Assembly: GCA_905221605.1 (NCBI GenBank)
Contig: CAJNDS010002320.1
Span: 184,940 to 217,439, forward strand
DNA length: 32,500 nt
Reading direction: 5' to 3'
Origin: Symbiodinium natans
Lineage: Eukaryota; Sar; Dinophyceae; Suessiales; Symbiodiniaceae
Part shown: positions 24,428-32,372 of the stretch, piece by piece
Layout of the letters: each line of letters starts with the position of its first letter
Numbering within the stretch: position 1 is the stretch's first letter
Made by a program: the position numbers and the translations under genes
The notes under the pieces: generated by a model
What the model was told of the DNA's origin: nothing
Seen by the model: the letters and a program-made list of their open reading frames with translations, nothing else
Databases searched by the model: none

Positions 24428-26676
24428 AATCCCGCTTGGCAAGGAACAGCAGTGCCGCAGGCTCCAGGAGCAGCTTGCCCAAAGCGCTTCAAGGTGCCAG
24501 ATTCCCGGGATCACCCTCTTCAAGAAACTTGAGTACACGCCCCCAGGATCATGTTGAGGGGCCAGGGTTTAGGGTTTAGTTTTCAGGATTTCGGGTTTAG
24601 GGTTTAGGGCTTGGAGTTTTGGGGGGTAGGGTTTAGGGTTTAGGGTTTAGGGTTTAGGGTTTCGGGTTTAGGATTTAGGGTTTAGGGTTTAGGGTTTAGG
24701 CTCTAGGGCATATGGAACTTGGGACTTGGGTTCCAAGTTCCCTCTACACCTTCCTCAAGGGCTTTCCTGGTCGAGGGATGTGGCGCTTAATTTCCCATAA
24801 ATTTCGCATTAAGAACTTGAGAGCCAGCAAAACCCTAAACCCTAAACCCTAAACCCTAAACCCTAAACCCTGAACCCTGAACCCTGAACCCCAAACCCTA
24901 AACCCTCTACTGAGCCAGGCTGGATGCCGATCGCCTCATGTGGCGAAAACAGGCGGATGAGGTCCCCGGGGGTTTAGGGGTTTTGGGGTTTAGGGTTTAG
25001 GGTTTATGGTTTAGGGTTTAGGGTGAGGCTGATCTTGCTTGGAGGTTCAGGGTAAACTAGGAATACTCCTTTACAGTAATTAAGACGTATGTGAAGGACG
25101 ATGAAGGCTCTGTTAAGCATACAGCCGCCCTAGAACCCTCCCTTTAATCACAGAGGTAAACAAGCCCTCTCCCCTAAAGGGTACCCCCAAAATACTCTCC
25201 TTTCTTAGGGTGTAGGGTTTAGGGTTATTTAGGGTTTAGGGTTTAGGGTTTAGGGTTTAGGGTTTAGAGTTTAGGGTTTAGGGTTTAGGGTTTAGGGTTT
25301 AGGGTTTAGGGTTTAGGGTTTAGGGAATGGTGCCCTTTTGGGGGGAGGCTTGGGGCCCCCTCTGACTTAAGCACTCATGAACCTTCACTTCGAGGTTTAC
25401 AACTGTACTTGTACCCCACTTCTAAGCCCCTTAATGTTGGGTTACTAAACCCTAAACCCTAAACCCTAAACCCTAAACCCTAAACCCTAAACCCTAAACC
25501 CTAAACCCTAAACCCTAAACCCTAAACCCTAAACCCTAAACCCTAAACCCTAAATTCTAAGTACACATACTAACCCTCAACACCCCAGACCCGGCACTTG
25601 AAACCCTGTCAAAACCACGAGAAACCCTTGACGGTTTAGGTTTCAGGGTTCAGGGTTCAGGGGTTAGGGTTTAGGGTTTAGGGTTAGGGTTTAGGGTTTA
25701 GGGTTTAGGGTTTAGGGTTTAGGGTTTAGGGTTTAGGGTTTAGGGTTTAGGGTTTAGGGTTTAGGGTTTAGGGTTTAGGGTTTAGGGTTTAGGGTTTAGG
25801 GCTTAGGGTTTAGGGTTTAGGGTTTGGGGACGCAGCACCGCGGACAGCTTGAATCAGCCGCTCATGTCGTGCGGGGACGGTGCTGCTAAACCTTCAACCC
25901 TCAAGTAGACCCCTAGACCCCTAGACCCCTAGACCCCTAGACCCCTAGACCCCTAGACCCCTAGACCCCTAGACCCCTAGACCCCTAGACTACTGGACTC
26001 CTAGACCCCTAAACCCCTAAACCTGTAAACCCTTAAACCCCTAAACCCCCAAACCCCAAACCCCAAACCCCTAAAAACCCCTAAAACCCTAAACCCCAAC
26101 ACCCTAAGCCCAAAGCCCTAAACCCGTCAAAACCGTGCCAAGCTTGCGGTTTGCCAGTTTGTCGTTGCCAAGTGCGCTTCTGCTGTCCATACTCGATTGA
26201 GTTTGCCACTCTCAAGCGGCGCTGTTTAGGGTTTAGGGTCTAGGGTTTAGGGTTTAGGGTGCAGTGGACATCATTGGACATTGTGCCAGTTTTGTTGAGA
26301 TGTATATCTTCGTTGGTCTTGTTCATAGGGCAGAGCTGGCAGAAAGTTCAGTGGATTTCCCTGAGCGTACTACCTTGCAGCATGTGATCTCAAAGGGAGC
26401 CACGCTTCAACTGCGAAAGGCCAAGCACGTAAGGTACGCTTTCATGCAGATCTGGCCCTAAACCCTAAACCCTAAACCCTAAACCCTAAGCCCTAAACCC
26501 TAAACCCTAAACCCTAAACCCTAAACCCTAAACCCTAAACCCTAAACCCTAAACCCTAAACCCTAAACCCTAAACCCTAAACCCTAAACCCTAAACCCTA
26601 AACCCTAAACCCCAGGTGCACGCCGAGCTGCTCAAGGCGGAGCAGCAGAAGCACGACGCGGCGCCGCTGCCCCATC
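24428..26676 (+). CDS. best multi-exon gene model: seven phase-consistent exons, coiled-coil-like product
   Basis: Exons 24428-24552, 24915-24961, 25022-25051, 25589-25633, 26143-26223, 26258-26428 and 26616-26676 join in phase (about 185 residues). Peptides include GKEQQCRRLQEQLAQSAS, RLDADRLMWRKQADE, GEADLAWRFR, TRHLKPCQNHEKPLT, LAVCQFVVAKCASAVHTRLS, FPERTTLQHVISKGATLQLR and VHAELLKAEQQKHDAAPLPH. Exons 1, 2 and 7 are charged, Gln/Glu/Arg-rich and likely helical or coiled-coil. Donors include GTTGAG, GTCCCC, GTAAAC, GTTTAG (25634, 26224) and GTAAGG (26429). The 25588 acceptor has a TACTAAC branch-like motif upstream. Two introns (24962-25021 and 26224-26257) are little but TTTAGGG repeats. 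Start and stop are not found; exon 23824-23942 could join upstream in phase. No specific family. Confidence 0.5.
24565..25560. repeat. intron-type TTTAGGG and CCCTAAA arrays
   Basis: TTTAGGG (24565-24705, with a GGAACTTGG/CCAAGTTCC hairpin just after), CCCTAAA (24830-24905), TTTAGGG (24970-25021 and 25205-25325) and perfect CCCTAAA (25448-25555). All fall between the exons of the 24428-26676 model. 25375-25435 carries a family F copy. Confidence 0.93.
25650..25828 (+). repeat. TTTAGGG array
   Basis: About 20 regular TTTAGGG units. The island after it (25829-25895) has a perfect 9-bp inverted repeat, GCAGCACCG (25832-25840) and CGGTGCTGC (25878-25886), and open frames such as STADSLNQPLMSCGDGAAK that could be another exon. 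Confidence 0.95.
25900..26125 (-). repeat. CCCCTAGA octamer and CCCCTAAA array
   Basis: About ten CCCCTAGA octamers (25908-25990), then degenerate CCCCTAAA and CCCCAAA. Confidence 0.93.
26224..26257 (+). repeat. 34-nt TTTAGGG block, candidate minimal intron
   Basis: GTTTAGGG...TTTAG with one T-to-C change. Removing it joins LPLSSGA to GAVDIIGHCASFVEM in phase 0. Its length is not a multiple of three, so reading through would shift frame. Confidence 0.5.
26456..26612 (-). repeat. CCCTAAA array
   Basis: About 22 near-perfect units, ending CCCCAG at the acceptor for 26616. Confidence 0.97.
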
Positions 26677-26750
26677 GTGCGCGCTGACGTGCTCAAAGGG
26701 TTCAGGGTCCAGGGGCCTGAAGAATTAGAATAGGGTTTTGGGGGATATTC

Positions 26751-26856
26751 TTATAGTATAATTACAAAGGGACCATAAGAGAATATTGTTAGTAATTATA
26801 TGATTATAGTATAAGTACAAAGGGACCATAAGAGAATATTGTCAGTAATTATTCCA
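26751..26856 (+). repeat. 53-bp tandem duplication, family C
   Basis: TTATAGTATAA(T/G)TACAAAGGG and ACCATAAGAGAATATTGT(T/C)AG repeat with a 53-bp period (26751-26803, 26804-26856). A related minus-strand copy is at 2700-2745. Confidence 0.85.
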
Positions 26857-26951
26857 ACCCCTGTATTGGGGCTTGGCTCAAGGATGAGCAGGTAAAGAAG
26901 ACGTCTCCGCAACAGCCTTTACCCATAGGAAGTGTGGTGTTTGTTCAAAGG
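26846..26951 (+). CDS. weak continuation exons
   Basis: 26846-26891 (IIPTPVLGLGSRMS, donor GTAAAG) and 26929-26951 (KCGVCSK, donor GTTTAG) are in phase with each other and with the exon ending at 26676. The first overlaps the tandem repeat and the intron between them is only 37 nt, so this is speculative. Confidence 0.25.
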
Positions 26952-27067
26952 GTTTAGGGTTTAGGGTTTAGGGGATTTTAACAATTCTATTTGCGTTGGT
27001 ATTCTAAGGGGAGTCCAGTTACCTTTTTTCTCCCTGGTTCTCGGTTGGTAATGAGGAAATTAGGTAC

Positions 27068-27260
27068 TTTATGCCCCCCCCCCCCCCTTATACCCTTCAA
27101 GGGATTGTAAAGGGATATAGGGCCCCCTATACCCTTTAAGGGAGTATAAGGGAGACAGGCCTGTACCCCTTTAAGGGATTGTAAGGGGAGATAGGGCCCT
27201 ATACGCTTTAAGGAATGATAAGGGAGATAGGGCCCTATACCCTTTAGGGATTAGAAGGCA
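27068..27260 (+). repeat. 37-bp tandem repeat with palindromic CCCTTTAAGGG
   Basis: A C-run (27074-27087), then five imperfect units of about 34-39 bp, each with TATACCCTTTAAGGGA and GGAGATAGGGCC. Each unit could form a short hairpin. No coding signal in 26960-27320. Confidence 0.8.
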
Positions 27261-27319
27261 TCGCCATCGCAGGTGTCGCAAGGACAAGCACTGGGCAGCT
27301 CATGTGATCTTATGCCTTT

Positions 27320-27430
27320 TAGGAGTTTAGGGTCTAGGGGTTTAGGGTTTAGGGTTAAGGGTTTAGGGTTTAGGGTTTAAGGGGTTCAGGGGTTTAGGGG
27401 TTTAGGGGTTTAGGGGTTTAGGGTTTAGGG
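27320..27430 (+). repeat. TTTAGGG / TTTAGGGG array
   Basis: Mixed heptamers and octamers. Confidence 0.93.
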
Positions 27431-27444
27431 GGTGATATCGTGTC

Positions 27445-27717
27445 TTGCTCTCGGCTTTTTCCTTTGATCATGAGAGTCTTACGAAAAGCGTCAGCCTTAC
27501 AGGAAAATGTGACGCTTTTCAACTGGGTTTCATTCTGTTGAGAACTTTCGCGCGCCACTTGACTACGTTTGTTCCCTGCAAAGCTCACAAAAGACGTTAC
27601 GTTGGCGCGAAAAGAGGCATTCATGTCAGTGAAGTTGCGCGTGCAACGCGCGAACTCAAAAAGTACGACTGTGTGTTCTGTGTGGAATTCACTGAGTTTG
27701 CAGTCAGAGACTCATGA
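27445..27717 (+). CDS. candidate terminal exon or small gene, unknown product
   Basis: An open frame of up to 90 codons, with no ATG at its 5-prime end, stopping at TGA 27715-27717. Likely exon start is after TTTGATCATGAG (about 27472). It contains LTGKCDAFQLGFILLRTFAR, LTTFVPCKAHKRRYVGAKRG and ATRELKKYDCVFCVEFTEFA. It is basic with several Cys. A stem-loop lies inside (27483-27493 with 27510-27520). A minus-strand frame (27418-27624) is shorter and runs into array sequence. The unique DNA 27718-27980 downstream shows no further gene. Confidence 0.4.
   Translation: MLSAFSFDHESLTKSVSLTGKCDAFQLGFILLRTFARHLTTFVPCKAHKRRYVGAKRGIHVSEVARATRELKKYDCVFCVEFTEFAVRDS
27483..27520 (+). other. 11-bp perfect stem-loop
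   Basis: GAAAAGCGTCA (27483-27493) and TGACGCTTTTC (27510-27520) around a 16-nt loop. It may be structural or chance. Confidence 0.6.
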
Positions 27718-27986
27718 TACATGCGTCTCACTCGTTCACTGAGTTCGTTCATTTCTCGCTCATTTCCAAGTCTATGAACCATCAACTGTCGTCAGTTTCC
27801 GCGGGCTTTTCGGAGTTCGCTTGGCGAGTTACGCACGCAGGGAACTCCACAAAAACCAAGCAGAGAATTGAGACATGAGCCAAGATCTGATGAAATGTGC
27901 TCATTTCGTGCGCTACTCTCTTCGTGCTGGCAATTATCATTTTGCTTTTTGGTTCGGGGCTTTTTGCCTGATGTTTAGCAGAGTTG

Positions 27987-28118
27987 GTTTAGGGTTTAGG
28001 GTTTAGGGTTTAGGGTTTAGGGTTTAGGGTTTAGGGTTTAGGGTTTAGGGTTTAGGGTTTAGGGTTTAGGGTTTAGGGTTCAGGGTTTAGGGTTCAGGGT
28101 TTAGGGTTTAGGGTTTAG
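27987..28118 (+). repeat. TTTAGGG array
   Basis: About 18 units with a few TTCAGGG. The final TTTAG could be the acceptor for the island 28119-28212, which is open in all three + frames (for example KLICKTSGRHFAPWKRIVSR) and ends at GTTTAG. Confidence 0.95.
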
Positions 28119-28212
28119 AAGCTCATATGCAAAACATCGGGCCGTCACTTCGCTCCTTGGAAGCGAATTGTGTCAAGATATGGGGGGTTTCCGAAATCAA
28201 GGGGACATTGGG
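28119..28212 (+). CDS. coding-like island between TTTAG and GTTTAG
   Basis: A 94-nt island bounded exactly by a TTTAG acceptor and a GTTTAG donor. Frames KLICKTSGRHFAPWKRIVSR, SSYAKHRAVTSLLGSELCQD and MQNIGPSLRSLEANCVKIWG are all open. Frame not resolved. Confidence 0.35.
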
Positions 28213-28365
28213 GTTTAGGGTTTTAGGGTTTTGGGGTTTTAGGGTTTTAGGGTTTTAGGGTTTAGGGTTTTAGGGTTTTGGGGTTTTGGGGTTTTGGGGT
28301 TTTGGGGTTTTAGGGTTTTAGGGGTTTAGGGGTTAGGGGTTTAGGGTTTAGGGTTCAGGGTTTAG
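28212..28365 (+). repeat. TTTTAGGG / TTTTGGGG octamer array
   Basis: Octamers TTTTAGGG and TTTTGGGG, then a return to TTTAGGG. 28375-28425 carries a minus-strand family B copy. Confidence 0.93.
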
Positions 28366-28456
28366 GGGAATCTGTGTTAAGGACTGTTAGTACTAGTATA
28401 AAGGGGGAACATCCCAAGCTAGTTCTCGGTCCCTGCTGGGGTCAGCATATTGCAAG

Positions 28457-28941
28457 GGTGCCGTACGAATATGACCCAAAAAGGGACCCCGAATTTAGAG
28501 AAGTGGAAACAAAGATTGGAAGAAAGGCCGCTAAACCCTAAACCCTAAACCCTAAGCCCTAAGCCCTAAGCCCTAAGCCCTAAGCCCTAAGCCCTAAGCC
28601 CTAAGCCCTAAACCCTAAACCCTAAACCCTAAACCCTAAGCCCTAAACCCTAAACCCTAAACCCTAAACCCGAAATTTGGGCTGGAGGCTTCTGGCCCAA
28701 GCCGAGGAGCACAAGAGGCGGGACAACCAAACGAGCCAAGCCCTACACCTTTAACACCAAAATCTTAAACCCTAAACCCAAAACCCTAGCCCTAAACCCG
28801 AAACCCTAAACCCTAAACCCTAAACCCTAAAACCCTAAACACTAAACCCTAAGCTCTGTGAGCTCCCCTGGGGTGATTCCAAGTCAGGGCCTCGATTCAT
28901 CAACGGGATTTGTCAGGGAGTCTTGGATTCAAGGAGACACA
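28457..28941 (+). CDS. three candidate exons, unknown product
   Basis: 28457-28529 encodes VPYEYDPKRDPEFREVETKI then GRKA. 28688-28739 encodes LLAQAEEHKRRDNQTSQ. 28854-28941 encodes LCELPWGDSKSGPRFINGIC then QGVLDSRRH, with a GT donor at 28942. The first two have no GT after them; the sequence goes straight into GCTAAACCC or GCCCTACACC, which suggests GC donors. The second and third join in phase, the first and second do not. The frame of the first is open without a stop back to about 28340. Charged, helix-like peptides resemble those of the 24428-26676 model. Confidence 0.42.
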
Positions 28942-29080
28942 GTTGCCCTAAACCCTAACCCTAAACCCTAAACCCTAAACCCTAAACCCTAAATCCTAAA
29001 CCCCAAACCCCAAGCCCGAACCCTAAACCCTAAACCCTAAACCCCAAACCCCAAACCCTGGACCCTAAGCCCTCAACCCT
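28530..29080 (-). repeat. CCCTAAA / CCCTAAG arrays
   Basis: CCCTAAG block (28550-28608) within CCCTAAA (28530-28675); further CCCTAAA at 28755-28850 and 28945-29080. Confidence 0.93.
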
Positions 29081-29088
29081 GCTCACAG

Positions 29089-29330
29089 ACCTCTATGTTT
29101 CCGCAAAGCTTAATGGCAGCTGTTCGCTTGCGGATGGTGGACCCTGAAGCTTACGCACCCATGCCGAACACCGCTATTACGTCTGAGACCCCGAAGCTCC
29201 AGTTTTTTGGTTTAGGGTTTATGGTTTAGGGTTTAGGGTTTAGGGTTTAGGGTTTAGGGTTTAGGGTTTGCCCTGCCAACCCGCACCCCAAAAAGAGCAA
29301 CTGCCAGCAAACTTCTGAAGAACTCCAGAT
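29089..29330 (+). CDS. strong candidate two exons split by a 55-nt TTTAGGG intron
   Basis: Exon 29089-29209 follows CCTGCTCACAG and encodes TSMFPQSLMAAVRLRMVDPE, then AYAPMPNTAITSETPKLQFF, ending at GTTTAG. The intron 29210-29264 is a TTTAGGG array with one TTTATGG unit, ending TTTAG. Exon 29265-29330 joins in phase, encodes FALPTRTPKRATASKLLKNS plus R, and ends at donor GTAAGA. The clean globular-to-basic sequence and a near-consensus donor make this one of the best examples of the array-as-intron pattern. Product unknown. Confidence 0.5.
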
Positions 29331-29339
29331 GTAAGACAT

Positions 29340-29475
29340 AAACCCTAAACCGGCAACCCTAAATCCGAAACCCTAAGCCCTCAACCCTCAACCCTATAAG
29401 CCCTAAGCCCTAAGCCCTAAACCGTAAACCCTAAACCCTAAACCCTAAACCCTAAACCCTAAACCCTAAAGCCTC
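29340..29475 (-). repeat. CCCTAAA array
   Basis: Degenerate, then regular CCCTAAA units. Confidence 0.93.
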
Positions 29476-29495
29476 AACCCGCCCTAAACCCTACG

Positions 29496-29588
29496 ATGCC
29501 AAATGCCAGGAACCAGCAGCGCCTCCTGGCCGAACGGAAAAGAAATTTGATGAAGGCTTTGTCCAGCCCTCAACCCTCAACGGTGTAA
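29496..29588 (+). CDS. candidate exon, basic coiled-coil-like
   Basis: Frame from ATG 29496 to TAA 29586-29588, 30 residues: MPNARNQQRLLAERKRNLMK then ALSSPQPSTV. As an internal exon it would be 29510-29582, after ATGCCAG and before GTGTAA. The Arg/Gln/Leu helix is very protein-like. 29590-30040 downstream holds degenerate TTTAGGG, a TA microsatellite (29886-29905) and no supported gene. Confidence 0.45.
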   Translation: MPNARNQQRLLAERKRNLMKALSSPQPSTV

Positions 29589-30097
29589 CCTAAATTGGGT
29601 GTAGGTCTTAGGCTTCTCAAGATATCTCCAAGCTAATAAGGGTTTAGGGTTCGGGGTCATGGCTTAGGGTTCAGGGTTCAGGGCTTCGGGTTCAGGGTTA
29701 AGGGGCCCTCTAACAAATCAGGATCTATAGGCCTCGGGCCCCATCTCGCAGTTGCTAACTTTCGGGTGTCGGGTGTAGGGAGAAATAGGGTTTAGGGCAG
29801 AGCTATATGATGTATGGCCTGCATTGCTGTTATGGGCGTGCGTTTTTTCTGCGAAGGGTTGCTTTCTCAAATGGGTGTGTGTGTACACATATATATATAT
29901 ATATGTATACGTGTCTGTGGAATGTCATTTTGGCGCGAATCGTACAAATGACCCCGGACCCCGTTCGTCCCGAAGCTTTCATGCTTTTGAGCACCGCCTG
30001 TTAAAACATTTCGCCAAACCCTAAACCCTAAATCTAACGGGCTGGCGCCCACAGCCGGGCACGCCCACCAGCAGCAGGACAACGGCAGCAAGCACAG

Positions 30098-30104
30098 CAG
30101 CAGC

Positions 30105-30155
<51 letters not shown>
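30098..30155 (+). repeat. AAC microsatellite
   Basis: (AAC)n preceded by AGCAGCAGCAAC. It reads as poly-Asn, poly-Gln or poly-Thr, or poly-Val/Leu on minus; all are artefacts. Confidence 0.97.
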
Positions 30156-30156
<1 letters not shown>

Positions 30157-30382
30157 CAAACACCGTGGAGGTGTTCATGTTCAGAAACACCGTGGAGGTG
30201 CATGGCCACACTGTGGAAGTGTGCATGTACAGTTTTCACGTTCGCAAACACCGTGGAGGTGTTCATGTTCAGAAACACCGTGGAGGTGCATGGCCACACT
30301 GTGGAAGTGTGCATGTACAGCTTGCACGTTCGCAAACACCGTGGAGGTGTTCATGTGCATGATCGTCAGCACCTTACTCAGC
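30155..30382 (+). repeat. 88-bp minisatellite of GTGGA hairpins, block 1
   Basis: Each 88-bp unit carries three short hairpins with the loop GTGGA: AACACC-GTGGA-GGTGTT, CACC-GTGGA-GGTG and CACACT-GTGGA-AGTGTG. Loops lie at 30165, 30192, 30213, 30253, 30280, 30301 and 30341. The block ends with GCATGATCGTCAGCACCTTA. Confidence 0.93.
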
Positions 30383-30401
30383 CAACAACAACAACAACAG
30401 C

Positions 30402-30445
<44 letters not shown>

Positions 30446-30446
30446 C
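30383..30446 (+). repeat. AAC microsatellite, second copy
   Basis: (CAA)n between the two minisatellite blocks. Confidence 0.97.
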
Positions 30447-30678
30447 GCAAACACCGTGGAGGTGTTCATGTTCAGAAACACCGTGGAGGTGCATGGCCAC
30501 ACTGTGGAAGTGTGCATGTACAGTTTTCACGTTCGCAAACACCGTGGAGGTGTTCATGTTCAGAAACACCGTGGAGGTGCATGGCCACACTGTGGAATTG
30601 TGCATGTACAGTTTTCACGTTCGCAAACACCGTGGAGGTGTTCATGTGCATGATCGTCAGCACCTTACTCAGCCAATA
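30446..30678 (+). repeat. 88-bp minisatellite of GTGGA hairpins, block 2
   Basis: A copy of block 1 at an offset of 291 bp, with loops at 30456, 30483, 30504, 30544, 30571, 30592 and 30632. The unit length of 88 is not a multiple of three, so each unit is read in a new frame and all six frames stay open. The long ORFs here are therefore not genes. Confidence 0.93.
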
Positions 30679-30691
30679 GTTGAACATTAGA

Positions 30692-30900
30692 CGCGCGGGC
30701 GCGCGTGCGCGCGCGCGTGTGCGCGCATGTCGAGTGCCATGTCATGGAGTTATGCCAGCATCCTTCGAAATCCTGCCGCCCGAAACCCTTTCCGGAGCCG
30801 CTGATGCTGCTGATGCTCGCCCCCCGGGTCCCCAAAGAGAAACGAAGCCTCGATGATGCGCACCCTGGCCCCCAACAACAAACAACGGCGCGGGCGGGCA
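30692..30900 (+). repeat. duplicated segment, copy 1, with alternating GC tract
   Basis: Alternating GC/GT purine-pyrimidine tract (30692-30727), then CATGTCGAGTGCCATGT and GTTATGCCAGCATCCTTCGA, through GAAACGAAGCCTCGATGATG. It is repeated at an offset of 614 bp. Frames such as RPKPFPEPLMLLMLAP are shared by both copies. Confidence 0.9.
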
Positions 30901-30904
30901 TGTA

Positions 30905-31290
30905 TGGCGCCCTTTAAAGTCAGCTGAAAGAGCCATGGGACCAGGGTCCAGGGGCATGGGGTCATGGGAGCATGGACCCTGAGGCCAAGAGCTACGGGAC
31001 CATGAGGCCAGGAGCCATGGGTCCATGGGATCCATGGGGGTCGAGGCACATGGGGCCAGGGGAGCCCATGGGCGGGGTGGGCGGAGCGGGCGGAGTCATG
31101 GCCCAGATGGGGCCGTGCGGCCTGAAGGCGGGGCAGTCAGCTAGCTGATAGAACTTCCAGGTGCCTGGGGCCAGACCATGGGGCCAGGAGCCATGGGTCC
31201 ATGGCAGCCCTTTAAAGTCAGCTGAAAGAGCTAGAGCTACGGGGCCAGGAGCCATGGGTCCATGGGCCATGGGGCCAGGGAAGCCATGGG
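30905..31290 (+). repeat. CCATGG-rich imperfect tandem repeats
   Basis: Many CCATGGG and GGGCCAGGAGCCATGGGTCC motifs. TTTAAAGTCAGCTGAAAGAG occurs at 30914 and again at 31211. It has a high density of short palindromes. I see no supported gene. Confidence 0.8.
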
Positions 31291-31309
31291 CGCGCGCGGG
31301 AACTGGTGC

Positions 31310-31500
31310 GTTTTCCGCGCGCGCGCGCGCGTGCGCGCGCATGTCGAGTGCCATGTTATGGAGTTATGCCAGCATCCTTCGAAATCCTGCCGCCCGAAAC
31401 CCTTTCCGGAGCCACTGATGCTGCTGATGCTCGCCCCCCGGTTTTTTAAAGAGAAACGAAGCCTCGATGATGCGCGCCCTGGCCCCCCGCCCGGCCGCGC
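31310..31500 (+). repeat. duplicated segment, copy 2, with alternating GC tract
   Basis: Second copy of 30692-30900 with few substitutions, including GGGTCCCC to GGTTTTTT, preceded by a longer (GC)n run (31316-31340) that could adopt Z-DNA. Confidence 0.9.
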
Positions 31501-32040
31501 ATCATGAGCATCAGCGGCTCCGGCCTCCAGGCATGCGTGGCTTATAGGGGCATATGCCGGCCTCAAAACGGAAATGTCCGTAACAGCACGAAAACCACGG
31601 TATTTACAGCGATTTCTGTGTTTTCCAAGCTCTCAGCCGCATCCGAAACCCAAAACCCAACCCGCTGATGCTCATGATGCCCGCTCTTGTGGGGTCCTTT
31701 GGGGTGGCCAATGCCACCCAAAAAACATCAACAACGCGTGTTTGGCCAAAGTTGAAAAAGAGAGTCGATGATGCTCTCCGGGGTCGTTTTTGGGACCCCC
31801 CATGGGGCACCCAAAAAATGCGTCCTGGAGCCCAAATTCGGTGGGAAATAGCGCGTTTTTCGCGATAAAAAATGTACCTGAAACATGATGCCCTTCGGGA
31901 GCCGCATTTGGAGCCGGATGTTGGGGAGCCAACCGGGTCAGCGGCTTAACCCCCCCCCGCTATAGCTAAAGCTAGGGCTGGCGCCTAACGGCGTCGGACC
32001 ACGGGCGTGCCCGGATTTAAGAGCCTCCGGCTCAAGCCGC
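31500..32040. other. unique region with recurring GATGATGC and GGGAGCC motifs
   Basis: Unique sequence without heptamer arrays. GATGCTCATGATGC, TCGATGATGCTC and CATGATGCCC motifs recur here and in the duplicated segment. ORFs at 31574-31771, 31604-31810, 31668-31868 and 31672-31932 overlap in different frames, and none is clearly better than the others. No supported gene. Confidence 0.5.
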
Positions 32041-32133
32041 CGACCCCGCTGGAGCATAGTTGAAAGGTTTAAACGCGCTCGTCAGCTCAAAGGATGCCAA
32101 AAGTTGATTTGCTTGAGCCTCTGTGAAACGTTG

Positions 32134-32219
32134 GGGGGGGGGGTAGGGGGGGGGGTAGGGGGGGGGGTAAGGGGGGGGGTAGGGGTGGGGGTAGGGGGGG
32201 GGGGGGGTAGGGGGGGGGC
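32134..32219 (+). repeat. G-run minisatellite (GGGGGGGGTA)
   Basis: Seven G-runs of 4-13 separated by TA, TAA or TAGGGGT. Strong G-quadruplex potential on the + strand. Confidence 0.95.
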
Positions 32220-32307
32220 GGACGACCACTCCAACGATGGCAACGACGACGGCAACACCACTACTACTGCTACTTTGTCGACGACATACAACACCACTCC
32301 TGAAAAT

Positions 32308-32339
32308 CCTACGACAACAACAACAACCACCACCACCAC

Positions 32340-32371
<32 letters not shown>

Positions 32372-32372
32372 T

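Noticed and set aside
30155-30678. CRISPR array
   Set aside because: Repeats are contiguous and spacers are not unique; the context is eukaryotic.
30202-30690. Long ORFs with poly-Gln, poly-Thr or poly-Val
   Set aside because: AAC microsatellite plus an 88-bp minisatellite open in all frames on both strands; no coding bias.
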